Below, in pieces: positions 6,501 through 14,974 of a DNA stretch of 23,694 nucleotides. This stretch comes from Euryarchaeota archaeon UBA501 (GTDB lineage Archaea; Thermoplasmatota; Poseidoniia; Poseidoniales; Thalassarchaeaceae): the NCBI GenBank assembly GCA_002505685.1, contig DAVT01000061.1:1-23694 (forward strand), given 5' to 3'. The position numbers and the translations under genes are program-made. The notes beneath the pieces are model-generated. The model had not been told where the DNA came from. It made no database searches and worked only from the letters and a program-made list of their open reading frames with translations. Every line of letters starts with the position of its first letter. The first letter of the stretch is position 1.

Positions 6501-7634
6501 ATGCCCTCGTGGCTTTCCACCCACGCACCCAAGCGCTTTGACCAATTGGCGGTGCCCGAGAATATTCGAGACCAATTCGTCAGAGCAAGTTTGTCTGGCG
6601 ACCCTCCTCATCTACTGATTACTGGCCCCGCAGGAGTGGGAAAGACCGCTGCATGGCGTTTGGTTGCTCGGCAGGTCCTTGGCCCTGGATGGAAATCCAC
6701 ATGTCATGTCCTCCAAGCAAGAGATTTGTCAAGGCAATCAGGTGCGATGAAAAAGTTCGAGGATTTTTTGCGCCCTTCTGGCCAACAATCAACAGACACC
6801 CTAGCAAGCCGAACCAGTCTCGATGCATTTGATCGAAATATGTGGTCAGGAGATGTTGGTGAAGCGCCTTGCGGCCAAGAGACACAAGTTGAATTTGGGA
6901 GAGCACCCGTGAGCCGATTGATTGTGATTGAAGATGCAGACCACCTCGGGCCACGAAGGCAACCGTATCTTCGCAGAATGATGGAGTCCGAGTCACATAC
7001 AACCCGCTTTATTTTCACAGCACGGGCCCCCAGCCGCATTATCGATGCCCTTAGAAGCCGAATGCAGCACATTCGAATCCCCCCGGTTCCTTCGATAGAA
7101 ATCGAATCCACCGTCAATAAAGTCGCCTCATTAGAAGGCGTAGATATTGCAGAGGGACTGGCAGGAGATATCGCCCACATAGCAAACGGAAATTTGAGGA
7201 AAGCCCTGTTCACCGTTGAACTCCTCGCCCGCCGAGAAATGATTGGTAGTCGGAACCGCCTCTATGAGGTCGTATCGGCGAGTACCTTACAACACGCTCG
7301 TAGAATGATTGAATTGGCATTACGTGGAAAGGTAATCGAATGGCGATGGGAAAAGAAGCAAGGACGAAACGTGAAGACACTAGAAGGGGCAATGGGTCAA
7401 CTAGATGAGATGATGGGGACCCACGCTTTGGACGCCGAAGATGTCATTCACCAAATTCACATGGAATTGACAGGCAACCGCCTCATGCTCGCTCCCGAAC
7501 TCAGAAACGAGATGCTCAATTCGTTGGCAGAATGCGACATCACGCTAAGAAAAACCATCCATCCTAGAATCCAGATTGAACACTTCTTGCACCAAATTTC
7601 CACATCCGGTCGCCGCCATGGATTATCGATATAA
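6501..7634 (+). CDS. Replication factor C small subunit-like AAA+ ATPase (divergent)
   Basis: A 377-residue clamp-loader-type AAA+ protein. The N-terminus PSWLSTHAPKRFDQLAVPENI resembles the PW-KYRP-LD-VG box of RFC. Walker A is GPAGVGKT (42-49); Walker B is LIVIEDADHL with E144-D145-A146-D147 where RfcS has DEAD; sensor-1-like ARAPSRII and the SRC arginine-finger motif read as RSRM; NGNLRKAL is sensor 2. Between Walker A and B there are about 30 residues more than in a standard RfcS (about 85-125). The C-terminal third forms the helical collar domain. RFC loads the PCNA sliding clamp. The changed Walker B and SRC suggest either a second, specialised small subunit or a fast-evolving one. It follows rpoP closely. 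Confidence 0.82.
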   Translation: MPSWLSTHAPKRFDQLAVPENIRDQFVRASLSGDPPHLLITGPAGVGKTAAWRLVARQVLGPGWKSTCHVLQARDLSRQSGAMKKFEDFLRPSGQQSTDTLASRTSLDAFDRNMWSGDVGEAPCGQETQVEFGRAPVSRLIVIEDADHLGPRRQPYLRRMMESESHTTRFIFTARAPSRIIDALRSRMQHIRIPPVPSIEIESTVNKVASLEGVDIAEGLAGDIAHIANGNLRKALFTVELLARREMIGSRNRLYEVVSASTLQHARRMIELALRGKVIEWRWEKKQGRNVKTLEGAMGQLDEMMGTHALDAEDVIHQIHMELTGNRLMLAPELRNEMLNSLAECDITLRKTIHPRIQIEHFLHQISTSGRRHGLSI

Positions 7635-7638
7635 TCGG

Positions 7639-7715
7639 TGGCGGGCGCGGCAGGATTCGAACCCACGACACCCGGCTTAGGAGGCCGGTGCAATATCCAG
7701 CTATGCGACGCGCCC
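7639..7715 (-). tRNA. tRNA-Arg (anticodon CCT)
   Basis: On the minus strand the cloverleaf is complete: acceptor GGGCGCG with CGCGCCC, D arm of 17 bases, anticodon stem CCGGC/GCCGG with loop CTCCTAA (anticodon CCT, reads AGG), variable region GTGTC, T arm GTGGG-TTCGAAT-CCTGC, discriminator G73 and encoded CCA (7639-7641). There is no intron. It begins 4 bases after the RFC-like stop, antisense to its neighbours. No clear TATA box is visible 25-35 bases upstream. Confidence 0.95.
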
Positions 7716-7767
7716 ACACTCTCCTCCCATCCGACATTGAAGGAAGTTACGGGAGCGACGGGGCGTC

Positions 7768-9312
7768 ATGCTCGTGACCTACCAAACCCTCACCTCATTT
7801 GTTCCGATGCGACGAGATGATGGAGGAGTTAACCTCCCAAGGCCCTATGGTGAAGGGTTTGATTTGGTTGATGGCCTCGACGAATTGATAGACAATCGAC
7901 TTGCACGTATGGAAAGAGCGCGCAGGTTTTGGGGCCGTTTATCCGACAAATGGGTTTGGGGATTATTTCGAAATCTGATACCACCTCTGATGATAATTAC
8001 AACCATCGCAGTGATGTCTCTCCCCGAAAAATTCAATCCATCCCTAGCCGCCATGATTTCAGTAATTCTGACAACCATTTTTGTACTCCCTTCAGTGATT
8101 ACCAGAAATCTCGCATTGTGGGTTGGAATGGGCCGCTTTGGGGCGAGAGGACGAACACAGGACGAACGGGACGGTAGCATTGAACGCATCCTCAATACAC
8201 TGACAGAATTGAGATTACATGAGCACATGCGTCTTGGCTATTTACTCACTTATGCACTACTCCTATGGCTTGCAGACCGCTTTCCGGTGGGTACTGAAAC
8301 TCGCGGCCTTCTCCTTGTCATCAGCATATTGGCAGGCAGTATTGCTCTTGTCCAGTCAATCATGGTTGAACGACGAACACCTCGACACTCAGACGATCTT
8401 CCTTTTTTGGTATACCATGCACCAAGTCAACACACGAGCACATTGTCCAACCCATTGACCCAGATTTTGCTTGCACATTTGGACCCAGAAAGCACCACTA
8501 GGTTCCAAAATTGGAAAGAAAACTTAGCCAAAACATCAGGTCAAAATCAAAGTGTCAATCAAACGATCGAACAGATTCTCCACCTTGTTTATTTGCGCGG
8601 TCAAAATATGTTAACTCAATATCAACTTATGCAAGAATTCGAGAAAATCCTCGGCTCAGAAAACCTTGATGAAAAGATACTTGCAAATACGCACCTAGAC
8701 CTCCCTACCTTATCGAGACTAGTCGGTCATACGCGCGCTTGGCAGAGTGATTTGTTTCGTCAGATTGATCGATTACAGTTCAGCCTCATGGACCACAACG
8801 AGTCGATTGCAGGAAACTCTTGGAGATTAGATGCGAGTCTTCCATTACACTGTGCAGAATCACGGGGCGACCTCTTTGTCATGGTGAATAATCTTGGTAC
8901 CGAAAAAGTCCCCATAGAACTTGAAGTTCACGTTCCTGACGGCCAACCATCTAGGCAAACATTCAGGTTAACACCGAATCCAATGACACCTCCAAATCAC
9001 CCACTACCTATATGGTCAAACGACGAAGAAGATGTAGTAACATGGCTAAGCAATTTAGTGGGTTCTGCCCATGTATTGTGGCTCAGTCTAGCATGGGAAG
9101 AACACATCGAAGGGAGGCGCCCCATCCGAATTACAATCCGACACATCGATGGACACACAATTGGATCTGACACCCTTTGGACAGAAGTCTCAGTTCGCTC
9201 TAGTGGAGGCGACACCCTTCGAAGGCGAATGGGCTCAGCGCGAGCGACCGCACGGAGATGGCAAAATCAAGCATTGAGCCACACCGACACATCGAAATTT
9301 ATCGCACCGTAG
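7768..9312 (+). CDS. Multi-pass membrane protein of unknown function
   Basis: The 514-residue protein is not recognised. About four membrane helices are visible at roughly residues 70-85, 94-113, 155-171 and 180-199, with a basic loop GRFGARGRTQDER between the second and third. Residues 200-514 are soluble: a helical, Gln-rich part (about 245-350) followed by a beta-rich part (about 355-490) with LFVMVNNLGTEKVPIELEVHVPDG, resembling an Ig-like or C2-like sandwich, and a basic C-terminus. The start is uncertain: ATG at 7768 is the longest option, and ATG at 7807 (13 residues shorter, MRRDDGG) is a good alternative. It stands between tRNA-Arg and the flavoprotein gene with no obvious functional link. 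Confidence 0.82.
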   Translation: MLVTYQTLTSFVPMRRDDGGVNLPRPYGEGFDLVDGLDELIDNRLARMERARRFWGRLSDKWVWGLFRNLIPPLMIITTIAVMSLPEKFNPSLAAMISVILTTIFVLPSVITRNLALWVGMGRFGARGRTQDERDGSIERILNTLTELRLHEHMRLGYLLTYALLLWLADRFPVGTETRGLLLVISILAGSIALVQSIMVERRTPRHSDDLPFLVYHAPSQHTSTLSNPLTQILLAHLDPESTTRFQNWKENLAKTSGQNQSVNQTIEQILHLVYLRGQNMLTQYQLMQEFEKILGSENLDEKILANTHLDLPTLSRLVGHTRAWQSDLFRQIDRLQFSLMDHNESIAGNSWRLDASLPLHCAESRGDLFVMVNNLGTEKVPIELEVHVPDGQPSRQTFRLTPNPMTPPNHPLPIWSNDEEDVVTWLSNLVGSAHVLWLSLAWEEHIEGRRPIRITIRHIDGHTIGSDTLWTEVSVRSSGGDTLRRRMGSARATARRWQNQALSHTDTSKFIAP

Positions 9313-9334
9313 GTGCGTGTCTCTAACGGATGCG

Positions 9335-9342
9335 TTTATGAT
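9335..9342 (+). promoter_or_regulatory. Possible TATA element for the flavoprotein gene
   Basis: GTTTATGAT is the most AT-rich element in the 65-base gap before the ATG at 9378. It would place transcription start near 9364, leaving a leader of about 14 bases. No clear BRE precedes it. Confidence 0.3.
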
Positions 9343-9377
9343 GCGCCCTCAAGTGCCCAAGATTACTCGGTGATATC

Positions 9378-10970
9378 ATGCAGGCATGGGACGTCGTCAT
9401 TATCGGGGGCAGTATAGCAGGAATGAGGGCCGCAATCGCAGCATCAGATGCGGGTTCAACCGTCACTGTTCTGAGTTCATCCCAACCATCTTCATTCAAT
9501 GATGATTCGATGCAGAGCGGTCTAGCATCGGCAGCGGGTGAAACAAATCCATCCACCCATGCAGCGGATATGCACAGAGTGGGTGCAGATTTGTGCGAGG
9601 GCGATATCGTTTCAGCAACGACAAACTCAGCCGTCGGTCACTTATCAGAATTGGAAAGGTGGGGCATGAATCTCCGTCGCAATCGCAATGGCAACCCATA
9701 CCTCGGTCAATTGCCAGGCCAATCAAATCCTCGCACAGCAGGAACCGGTGACTCAACACTCCGAGAAACTAGATCGATACTTGAAGAACAATGCATCAAG
9801 CGAAACATCCCCCGTCGAGGCGATATTGAAATGCTTGACATTGTTATTGACGGGGATCGCGCAAAAGGCCTCATTGCTTTGGATATCCAAACTGGAGAAA
9901 TTTTCGCCCTCCAGTCAAAATCAATCATTCTAGCAGACTCAGGATTCCAAAGTGCTTGGAATGGAGACGGTCAAGCCATGGGTACATCATCAGCACTGGC
10001 ACTACGAGAAGGAATTTCTCTAGCAAATCTAGAATTTACATCAATGCACCCACTCACGGTTGCAGACACCACACTTCGCCTTCCTTTGGATTTACTAGGT
10101 TCAGGTGGGGATGTACTGGGCTCAGATGGACAACCAATGTCCATGGAAAACGGGCCAGACGCTCTTGCCAGAGCCATCATCGCCCAAGGGGGGGCATCGC
10201 TTGATTTGACATCAATATCACGTACAACATTTCCTTGGTTTTCCGGTGTAGTTGAAGATCTGCAGGCCAGATGTGGTATTGATTGCACACAAATGCTCAT
10301 CCCCCTCATGCCAATCGCCAACGTTACGATTGGAGGAATTCCAACCGATGCGAACGGCCATGTCGTCAATGGCGCTTGGGATTCTAAAGTCAAGGGCCTT
10401 TTCGCCGCAGGAGATGCTGCTTGTTCAGGACTTCATGGAGCCGCATTGAACAGTGGAGACCACCTTTTGGGTGCAATCACAAGTGGTGCAATTGCAGGAT
10501 CCACGGCAGCAACTTTCGCAAATTCCAGCAAGCACTCAGGCTCCAGCGAAATTTCAATCGCTCTGTCAGAAGCACATCACTTCCACGATTCGATGCTATC
10601 ATCTGTGGGCTCAGAGGGAGTAAACGTTGGAAGTATTCAATCAGACCTCGCCTCGACCATGCAAACTCATATGGGGGTAGAAAGGAATGCAAGCGGCCTT
10701 TCACAAGCAGCCAAAACCATCACCCAGTTGCAAGAAACTCCAGTTGCTCTGAGCGATCAAAGCCCAGTCATGAACACCGAACTGGTTTCTCTACTACGAA
10801 CCCGCTCACTGCTTGAAGTCGCCTCTGCTGCCGTTTCTGCGGCACAAGCTCGCGAGGAAACTCGAGGCAACCACGTTCGTTCCGATTTCCCAAATACGGA
10901 TTCAGCCCCACCCAACCATTCTTTCACTTCTATGGACGGCAAGGTCACTAGCCTACCTCTTCGCAGTTGA
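9378..10970 (+). CDS. FAD-dependent oxidoreductase, succinate dehydrogenase/fumarate reductase flavoprotein family
   Basis: The 530-residue protein has an N-terminal dinucleotide fold, DVVIIGGSIAGMRAAIAASDAG, and the C-terminal FAD motif GLFAAGDAACSGLHGAALNSGDHLL that matches the GLYAAGE-A-GANRLGGNSLL segment of SdhA/FrdA and L-aspartate oxidase. ETRGNHVRSDFPNTD near residues 493-507 matches the SRGAHxRxDFP motif. Two family features are changed: SMQSGLASAAGE lacks the His that binds FAD covalently in SdhA, and IANVTIGGIPTDANG has Asn315-Val where SdhA has His-Tyr before the (M/I)GGIPT motif. No iron-sulfur or membrane subunit gene is next to it. It is therefore probably not the respiratory SdhA but a relative with another substrate, which cannot be told from sequence. 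Confidence 0.82.
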   Translation: MQAWDVVIIGGSIAGMRAAIAASDAGSTVTVLSSSQPSSFNDDSMQSGLASAAGETNPSTHAADMHRVGADLCEGDIVSATTNSAVGHLSELERWGMNLRRNRNGNPYLGQLPGQSNPRTAGTGDSTLRETRSILEEQCIKRNIPRRGDIEMLDIVIDGDRAKGLIALDIQTGEIFALQSKSIILADSGFQSAWNGDGQAMGTSSALALREGISLANLEFTSMHPLTVADTTLRLPLDLLGSGGDVLGSDGQPMSMENGPDALARAIIAQGGASLDLTSISRTTFPWFSGVVEDLQARCGIDCTQMLIPLMPIANVTIGGIPTDANGHVVNGAWDSKVKGLFAAGDAACSGLHGAALNSGDHLLGAITSGAIAGSTAATFANSSKHSGSSEISIALSEAHHFHDSMLSSVGSEGVNVGSIQSDLASTMQTHMGVERNASGLSQAAKTITQLQETPVALSDQSPVMNTELVSLLRTRSLLEVASAAVSAAQAREETRGNHVRSDFPNTDSAPPNHSFTSMDGKVTSLPLRS

Positions 10971-11022
10971 ATCGAACTGTTTTGTAGCCAACGATAAGAG
11001 GGCGAAGGGATTCGCCTCGCCA

Positions 11023-12339
11023 ATGTACAATGTTCGCCCGGGGATTTCTCGCAAAGCGGCAACATTCCTAATTGTCATTTTGACTCTTGCCATTGTTACG
11101 GAAGTATATCTTCAAGAGTCTCCAGAAAATACCACAAAGGATGAGGATTGGGCTCTAAAAATCACACCCTTGGTATCAAATGAAGTCACGAACCCGGTCG
11201 TTGCAAACGTTCGTATTTTGGGTGATTCATCTAACTCTACCCCTGATATCGTGTTCACAGAACCACTGCGTGGGATATTCAGCACAGCTCCCGCAACTAC
11301 AACTTGTATTCAGTCTGCGGATTGCGATTTGACCACTTACAACTTGAGCGATGAATTCCATCAAGCAGCGCCAGTTAGGGTTTCGCTTGGAGAAATAAAC
11401 GGACAGAATCAGTGGATTGTTTCAGATATTGGAATTTTGCACCCTTCCAATGAAAAGTTGGGCCGCGTCGTTTTGGTCAATCAAGAATCGGGCGCCGTGA
11501 CAACTGTCATCGAAGGAATCGGAAGAACAGTTTGTGCCGAGCCGGGAGACATAGATGGAGACGGCGACCTTGATTTGACACTGTGCGAATTCGGTCATGA
11601 TGAAGGCACGGTATCTTGGTTAGAAAATGAAGGTGACAATTGGACCCAGCATATACTCGATCCACGACCCGGGAGTATCCACGCACACCCCATCGATGTT
11701 GATTCGGACGGGGATCTTGACATCGTCACCATCCTTTCTCAATTATCAGAAGAGGTGATGCTATACCGAAATGATGGGTCGGGCAATTTTTCCAATGAGT
11801 CATTGTACAAATCCAATGTTTCGTATTATGGTATGAGTGGACTGAAGACAATCGATTTAGATCTCGATGGAGACAACGACCTCGTATTCACAAATGGGGA
11901 TACGATGGATTTTGATACACCAGAAGGCATCGATCCAAACCAACTGCATGGTGTCGCATGGTTGGAAAATGATGGTGGCGGGAACTTCACCCATCATGAT
12001 ATTACACGTAATTGGGGAGCATACGACTCCGCTTTCTTTGACATTGGCAACGATGGCGATTTAGACATCGTACTCGCTTGCTATCAAGTCAGCAGCCAAT
12101 TCCCAGCAGAAACGCAGGGCACCCAACTCCTCATCCTCGAAAGGGAGAATTCGACTTGGATTCGCCACAATGTCGAAACAACAAGCCAATATCGCATGCT
12201 TTCAATAGCAGGAATTTCAGAAGGAGAATCCGAGATTAGTTTTGTGTTTGGAAGTCACGACCCATTCGCTGAAGGCGGCGAACTGCATCGTCTCGCTACG
12301 TTGCAATTACAGGTCCCTCTCCATTCGTCGGTTTCTTGA
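11023..12339 (+). CDS. Membrane-anchored FG-GAP/VCBS repeat protein
   Basis: The start at 11023 avoids overlap with the flavoprotein gene and puts a hydrophobic segment (about residues 11-27, after basic residues) at the N-terminus as a signal anchor. The 438-residue product is mostly extracellular. Four calcium-binding FG-GAP/VCBS motifs are visible: D176-I-D-G-D-G-D-L-D184, D225-V-D-S-D-G-D-L-D233, D278-L-D-L-D-G-D-N-D286 and D340-I-G-N-D-G-D-L-D348, each with the following strand (LDLTLCEF, LDIVTILS, NDLVFTNG, LDIVLACY) and WLENEG-like turns. This repeat builds a beta-propeller related to integrin alpha heads. A role in surface binding is likely; the ligand is unknown. The HIT gene follows after 21 bases. 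Confidence 0.87.
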   Translation: MYNVRPGISRKAATFLIVILTLAIVTEVYLQESPENTTKDEDWALKITPLVSNEVTNPVVANVRILGDSSNSTPDIVFTEPLRGIFSTAPATTTCIQSADCDLTTYNLSDEFHQAAPVRVSLGEINGQNQWIVSDIGILHPSNEKLGRVVLVNQESGAVTTVIEGIGRTVCAEPGDIDGDGDLDLTLCEFGHDEGTVSWLENEGDNWTQHILDPRPGSIHAHPIDVDSDGDLDIVTILSQLSEEVMLYRNDGSGNFSNESLYKSNVSYYGMSGLKTIDLDLDGDNDLVFTNGDTMDFDTPEGIDPNQLHGVAWLENDGGGNFTHHDITRNWGAYDSAFFDIGNDGDLDIVLACYQVSSQFPAETQGTQLLILERENSTWIRHNVETTSQYRMLSIAGISEGESEISFVFGSHDPFAEGGELHRLATLQLQVPLHSSVS

Positions 12340-12360
12340 CGAGTACCCCAATCCGCATCC

Positions 12361-12783
12361 ATGGACGAGTCCACATTGTTTACGAAAATCATTCGCGGAG
12401 AAATCCCATCGTCCAAAGTTGCAGAGGGGAGTGATTGGTACGCATTTCTAGATATCAACCCCCATCGACCAGGACATACATTGGTCGTGCCCAAGGAACA
12501 AGCGCAGCGAATTTCAGAATTATCTGTAGAGAGTCGCAGGTCACTTTTGGATGGTGTTGTCGAAGTACAACGTCGCCTTTCGATTGAATTTGGTACAACA
12601 GATTTCAGTGTTAATCTGAATGATGGGCCGCTCGCTGGCCAAGAGGTGCCACACGTCCATTTCCATATTATTCCACGAATCCCAGAGGGAACATCACGCC
12701 CCATTTGGACACAAACAAAAGAATCATCAGAACCAGATTTCGCCATGCTTGCGGACTTAGCAGAACGATTACAAGCACACTAA
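12361..12783 (+). CDS. HIT family nucleotide hydrolase (HINT-like)
   Basis: The 140-residue protein carries LFTKIIRGEIPSSKVAEG at the N-terminus, INPHRPGHTLVVPK (32-45) and the histidine triad H98-V-H100-F-H102-I, with N-L-N-D-G-P-LAGQEVPHVH before it. These are the standard Hint/branch I features: hydrolysis or transfer of adenosine phosphoramidates and related nucleotides through a His-AMP intermediate. Unlike zinc-binding HIT proteins there is no N-terminal CxxC. It is tightly packed upstream of the PlsC-like gene (13 bases), probably one transcript. Confidence 0.93.
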   Translation: MDESTLFTKIIRGEIPSSKVAEGSDWYAFLDINPHRPGHTLVVPKEQAQRISELSVESRRSLLDGVVEVQRRLSIEFGTTDFSVNLNDGPLAGQEVPHVHFHIIPRIPEGTSRPIWTQTKESSEPDFAMLADLAERLQAH

Positions 12784-12796
12784 TTTTGGTGATTTC

Positions 12797-14332
12797 ATGG
12801 TGGAGCAAACCGTTCAGACAGGAGATGACGGTGCCGTAGATCATCACGGAGAGATACTCCCTCCACTTTCGAAGAGTGCATCCCGCATCGACGTCGAAAA
12901 AATCGAGAGTAAACGGCGTACGGGAAATAAGGCTGGAGACCACCCTGGTGTTGCTTGGTTCTACCATATGATGCGAGGGTTATGCAGGTTGGCCGTCAAT
13001 CAGCAATTCCGTACGATTGAAATCACAGGTCAAGAAAACATCTCCGAGGATGCAGGAATACTCACAGTGGGATGGCACACAAATGGATTGATTGATCCGA
13101 GTACAATTTTTGTTACCCAACCGAAAATGCTGGTATTTGGTGGAAGACACGACTTGATTACCCGCGCAGTAATCGGCCCGATTGCATCGCTTTCAGGAGC
13201 TCAACCGGTTTTACGGCAAGCAGAATTGGCCAGAGGTGGAGCATCCAGCGAAGCAGGCGCTAGAATCAATGGGAAGACGATGCTAACCCTTGCAGAATGT
13301 ATTGCACACGGCCACGGAACGGCTCTTTTCCCCGAAGGCACCTCTCATGAGGATTCGAAGATGCGTAGACTACGTACGGGGCCTGTGCGCTCAGTTATCG
13401 CCGCCAATTCGATTGCACATGAGAAGGGATTGCCGGAACCACACCTGCTTCCAGTGGGGTTGCATTACCGCACATCTTGGTATTTTCGAACCGATGCTTG
13501 GTTTGAATATGGTAAACCAATACCCCTTGACGGGGCAATACACCCTCCAGAAGACAGAGCCCGCTTGATGGCAGGTGAATGGGTGGAAGCGCCCGCAGAA
13601 AGAGTGAATCAATTGCGGGATGAAGTTCGCTCGAGACTGGCACCGATGACACCGGATGCATCGACATGGGACGAACATCGATGTTGGCACCTTCTGGGGC
13701 ACCTTCAAGCACTTGCTCAAGGTGATAAACTCACGAGTTGGAGACAAGAAGTCCTCGCTGCAAGAAAAGCCCGTAATCAAATTCGGGAAGGCAATCAAAA
13801 TCTTGACACTCATCAACAGGCCGCAGATAAAATCGCCAAGAGATTACACGCCACAGGTCTTGATGGTCGCTCCCTTGACTTACAAGGCTTGAGAGTACCC
13901 CGAATCTCAGAGCGCTTGGCGATAATCCCTGCTCTGATTCTCGCCATTATCTCAGCACCATTGACATTGGTTGGGAGCGGCCTCATGATTCTCATGGGCA
14001 AAATAATGGGTGACCGAACAGATGAGGGGCTGGATGCTCGAACGACCTATCATCTCCTAGCATCGATGTTGGGGCCCTTACTAATTTGGCCGTTACCAAT
14101 CATTGGGATTGCTTGTGCATTTTGGATTTGCTTACCAGAATTTCGAGTGTGGACACCACTACTCGCACTTTCCTTACCTTTACTGTTCCATATTTCGAAC
14201 AAACTGGCATTATCAGCATGGGATTTCTATGTAATTGCTCGAGACGCGACTAGAATCGCCCGATTGCGAAAACACCCAGAGGCTAAATCGATTGATGAAG
14301 AAATCACAAATTTACTCGCTGCGCTGAAATAG
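12797..14332 (+). CDS. PlsC-like glycerolipid acyltransferase with C-terminal membrane helices
   Basis: The 511-residue protein contains the acyltransferase motifs of the PlsC/GPAT superfamily: WHTNGLIDP (H94 and D100, the HxNxxxDP form of the catalytic block seen in the fungal Gpt2/Sct1 type), GRHDLITRAVIGPIASLSGAQPVLR (block II), FPEGTSHEDSKMRRLRTG (block III, F178-P-E-G) and LLPVGLHYR (block IV). After a helical linker (about 270-370) come three or so membrane segments (about 374-402, 415-446, 450-475). The reaction would be transfer of an acyl group from acyl-CoA or acyl-ACP to a glycerophosphate or lysolipid. This is notable in an archaeon, whose own lipids are ether-linked. The gene lies between HIT and DUF2299-like genes with short gaps. 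Confidence 0.85.
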   Translation: MVEQTVQTGDDGAVDHHGEILPPLSKSASRIDVEKIESKRRTGNKAGDHPGVAWFYHMMRGLCRLAVNQQFRTIEITGQENISEDAGILTVGWHTNGLIDPSTIFVTQPKMLVFGGRHDLITRAVIGPIASLSGAQPVLRQAELARGGASSEAGARINGKTMLTLAECIAHGHGTALFPEGTSHEDSKMRRLRTGPVRSVIAANSIAHEKGLPEPHLLPVGLHYRTSWYFRTDAWFEYGKPIPLDGAIHPPEDRARLMAGEWVEAPAERVNQLRDEVRSRLAPMTPDASTWDEHRCWHLLGHLQALAQGDKLTSWRQEVLAARKARNQIREGNQNLDTHQQAADKIAKRLHATGLDGRSLDLQGLRVPRISERLAIIPALILAIISAPLTLVGSGLMILMGKIMGDRTDEGLDARTTYHLLASMLGPLLIWPLPIIGIACAFWICLPEFRVWTPLLALSLPLLFHISNKLALSAWDFYVIARDATRIARLRKHPEAKSIDEEITNLLAALK

Positions 14333-14353
14333 GTCGCCGTACGCCAACTGACC

Positions 14354-14974
14354 ATGGCGGCCAAGGATATCGAGGGCAAAGTGAGAAACTGGCTATCTGG
14401 CGAAGGTCTAGATATCAAAGAACGAGAAGACCCCCGGGCTGATTTCCATTTCCTTGTAAGATACCCTCCCACCAAACACGGCCACCTGTTCAACGTCCTG
14501 TCTCCAAAAGAGCGCAACTTGTTGGTAATCTCAAGTGTGACACAGGTTGATGCAGGGCAGCAAGATGAAATGAACAAGCATGCAAATACAGATCCCGAAG
14601 GTTGGGAAGAATGGCTTCACGACACGCGTTTACAATTGACACGTGCCCACGTGGATTGGGTTCTACACGTTGGTCACGGTGAGCAAAAACCCGGCCCCCT
14701 CCAAGCGTTCAATCTATCCATGCCAACATGGTTTGATGGAGTCACACAAAACGAAGTCATGCAAACTCTTCGGAGATTGTGGCTATCGAAATTGTCCTTA
14801 ATTCACGAAATTAAATTCTCCTATGGACCCGGCATCGGTAAGCCGGGGCCTGTAGATGACTGGGCAAAAGGGGGTCCGAAACCAAACACCGATTCAACCC
14901 CCTCGACAAAGCAAGTAGAAACCGACGAAACCGGTGGATTCGGGACCGGTTTCGACCCTTCAGAGTGGGTATAA
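14354..14974 (+). CDS. DUF2299-like protein
   Basis: The 206-residue protein has a compact alpha/beta N-terminal domain: VRNWLSGEGLDIKEREDPRADFHFLVRYPP, then RNLLVISSVTQV and a His-rich part HVDWVLHVGHGE. The opening helix followed by the D-P-x-A-D-F-H-F strand resembles the archaeal DUF2299 family, a set of uncharacterised small proteins. The last 50 residues (GKPGPVDDWAKGGPKPNTD onward) are low-complexity and probably disordered. The gene starts 21 bases after the acyltransferase stop and likely belongs to the same transcript. Function unknown. Confidence 0.7.
   Translation: MAAKDIEGKVRNWLSGEGLDIKEREDPRADFHFLVRYPPTKHGHLFNVLSPKERNLLVISSVTQVDAGQQDEMNKHANTDPEGWEEWLHDTRLQLTRAHVDWVLHVGHGEQKPGPLQAFNLSMPTWFDGVTQNEVMQTLRRLWLSKLSLIHEIKFSYGPGIGKPGPVDDWAKGGPKPNTDSTPSTKQVETDETGGFGTGFDPSEWV

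Noticed and set aside
9378..10970. Calling this gene sdhA
   Set aside because: The covalent-flavin His and the His-Tyr before GGIPT are missing and partner subunits are absent.
10813..11022. Longer FG-GAP protein starting at 10813
   Set aside because: It overlaps the flavoprotein gene by over 150 bases and would place the hydrophobic anchor away from the N-terminus.
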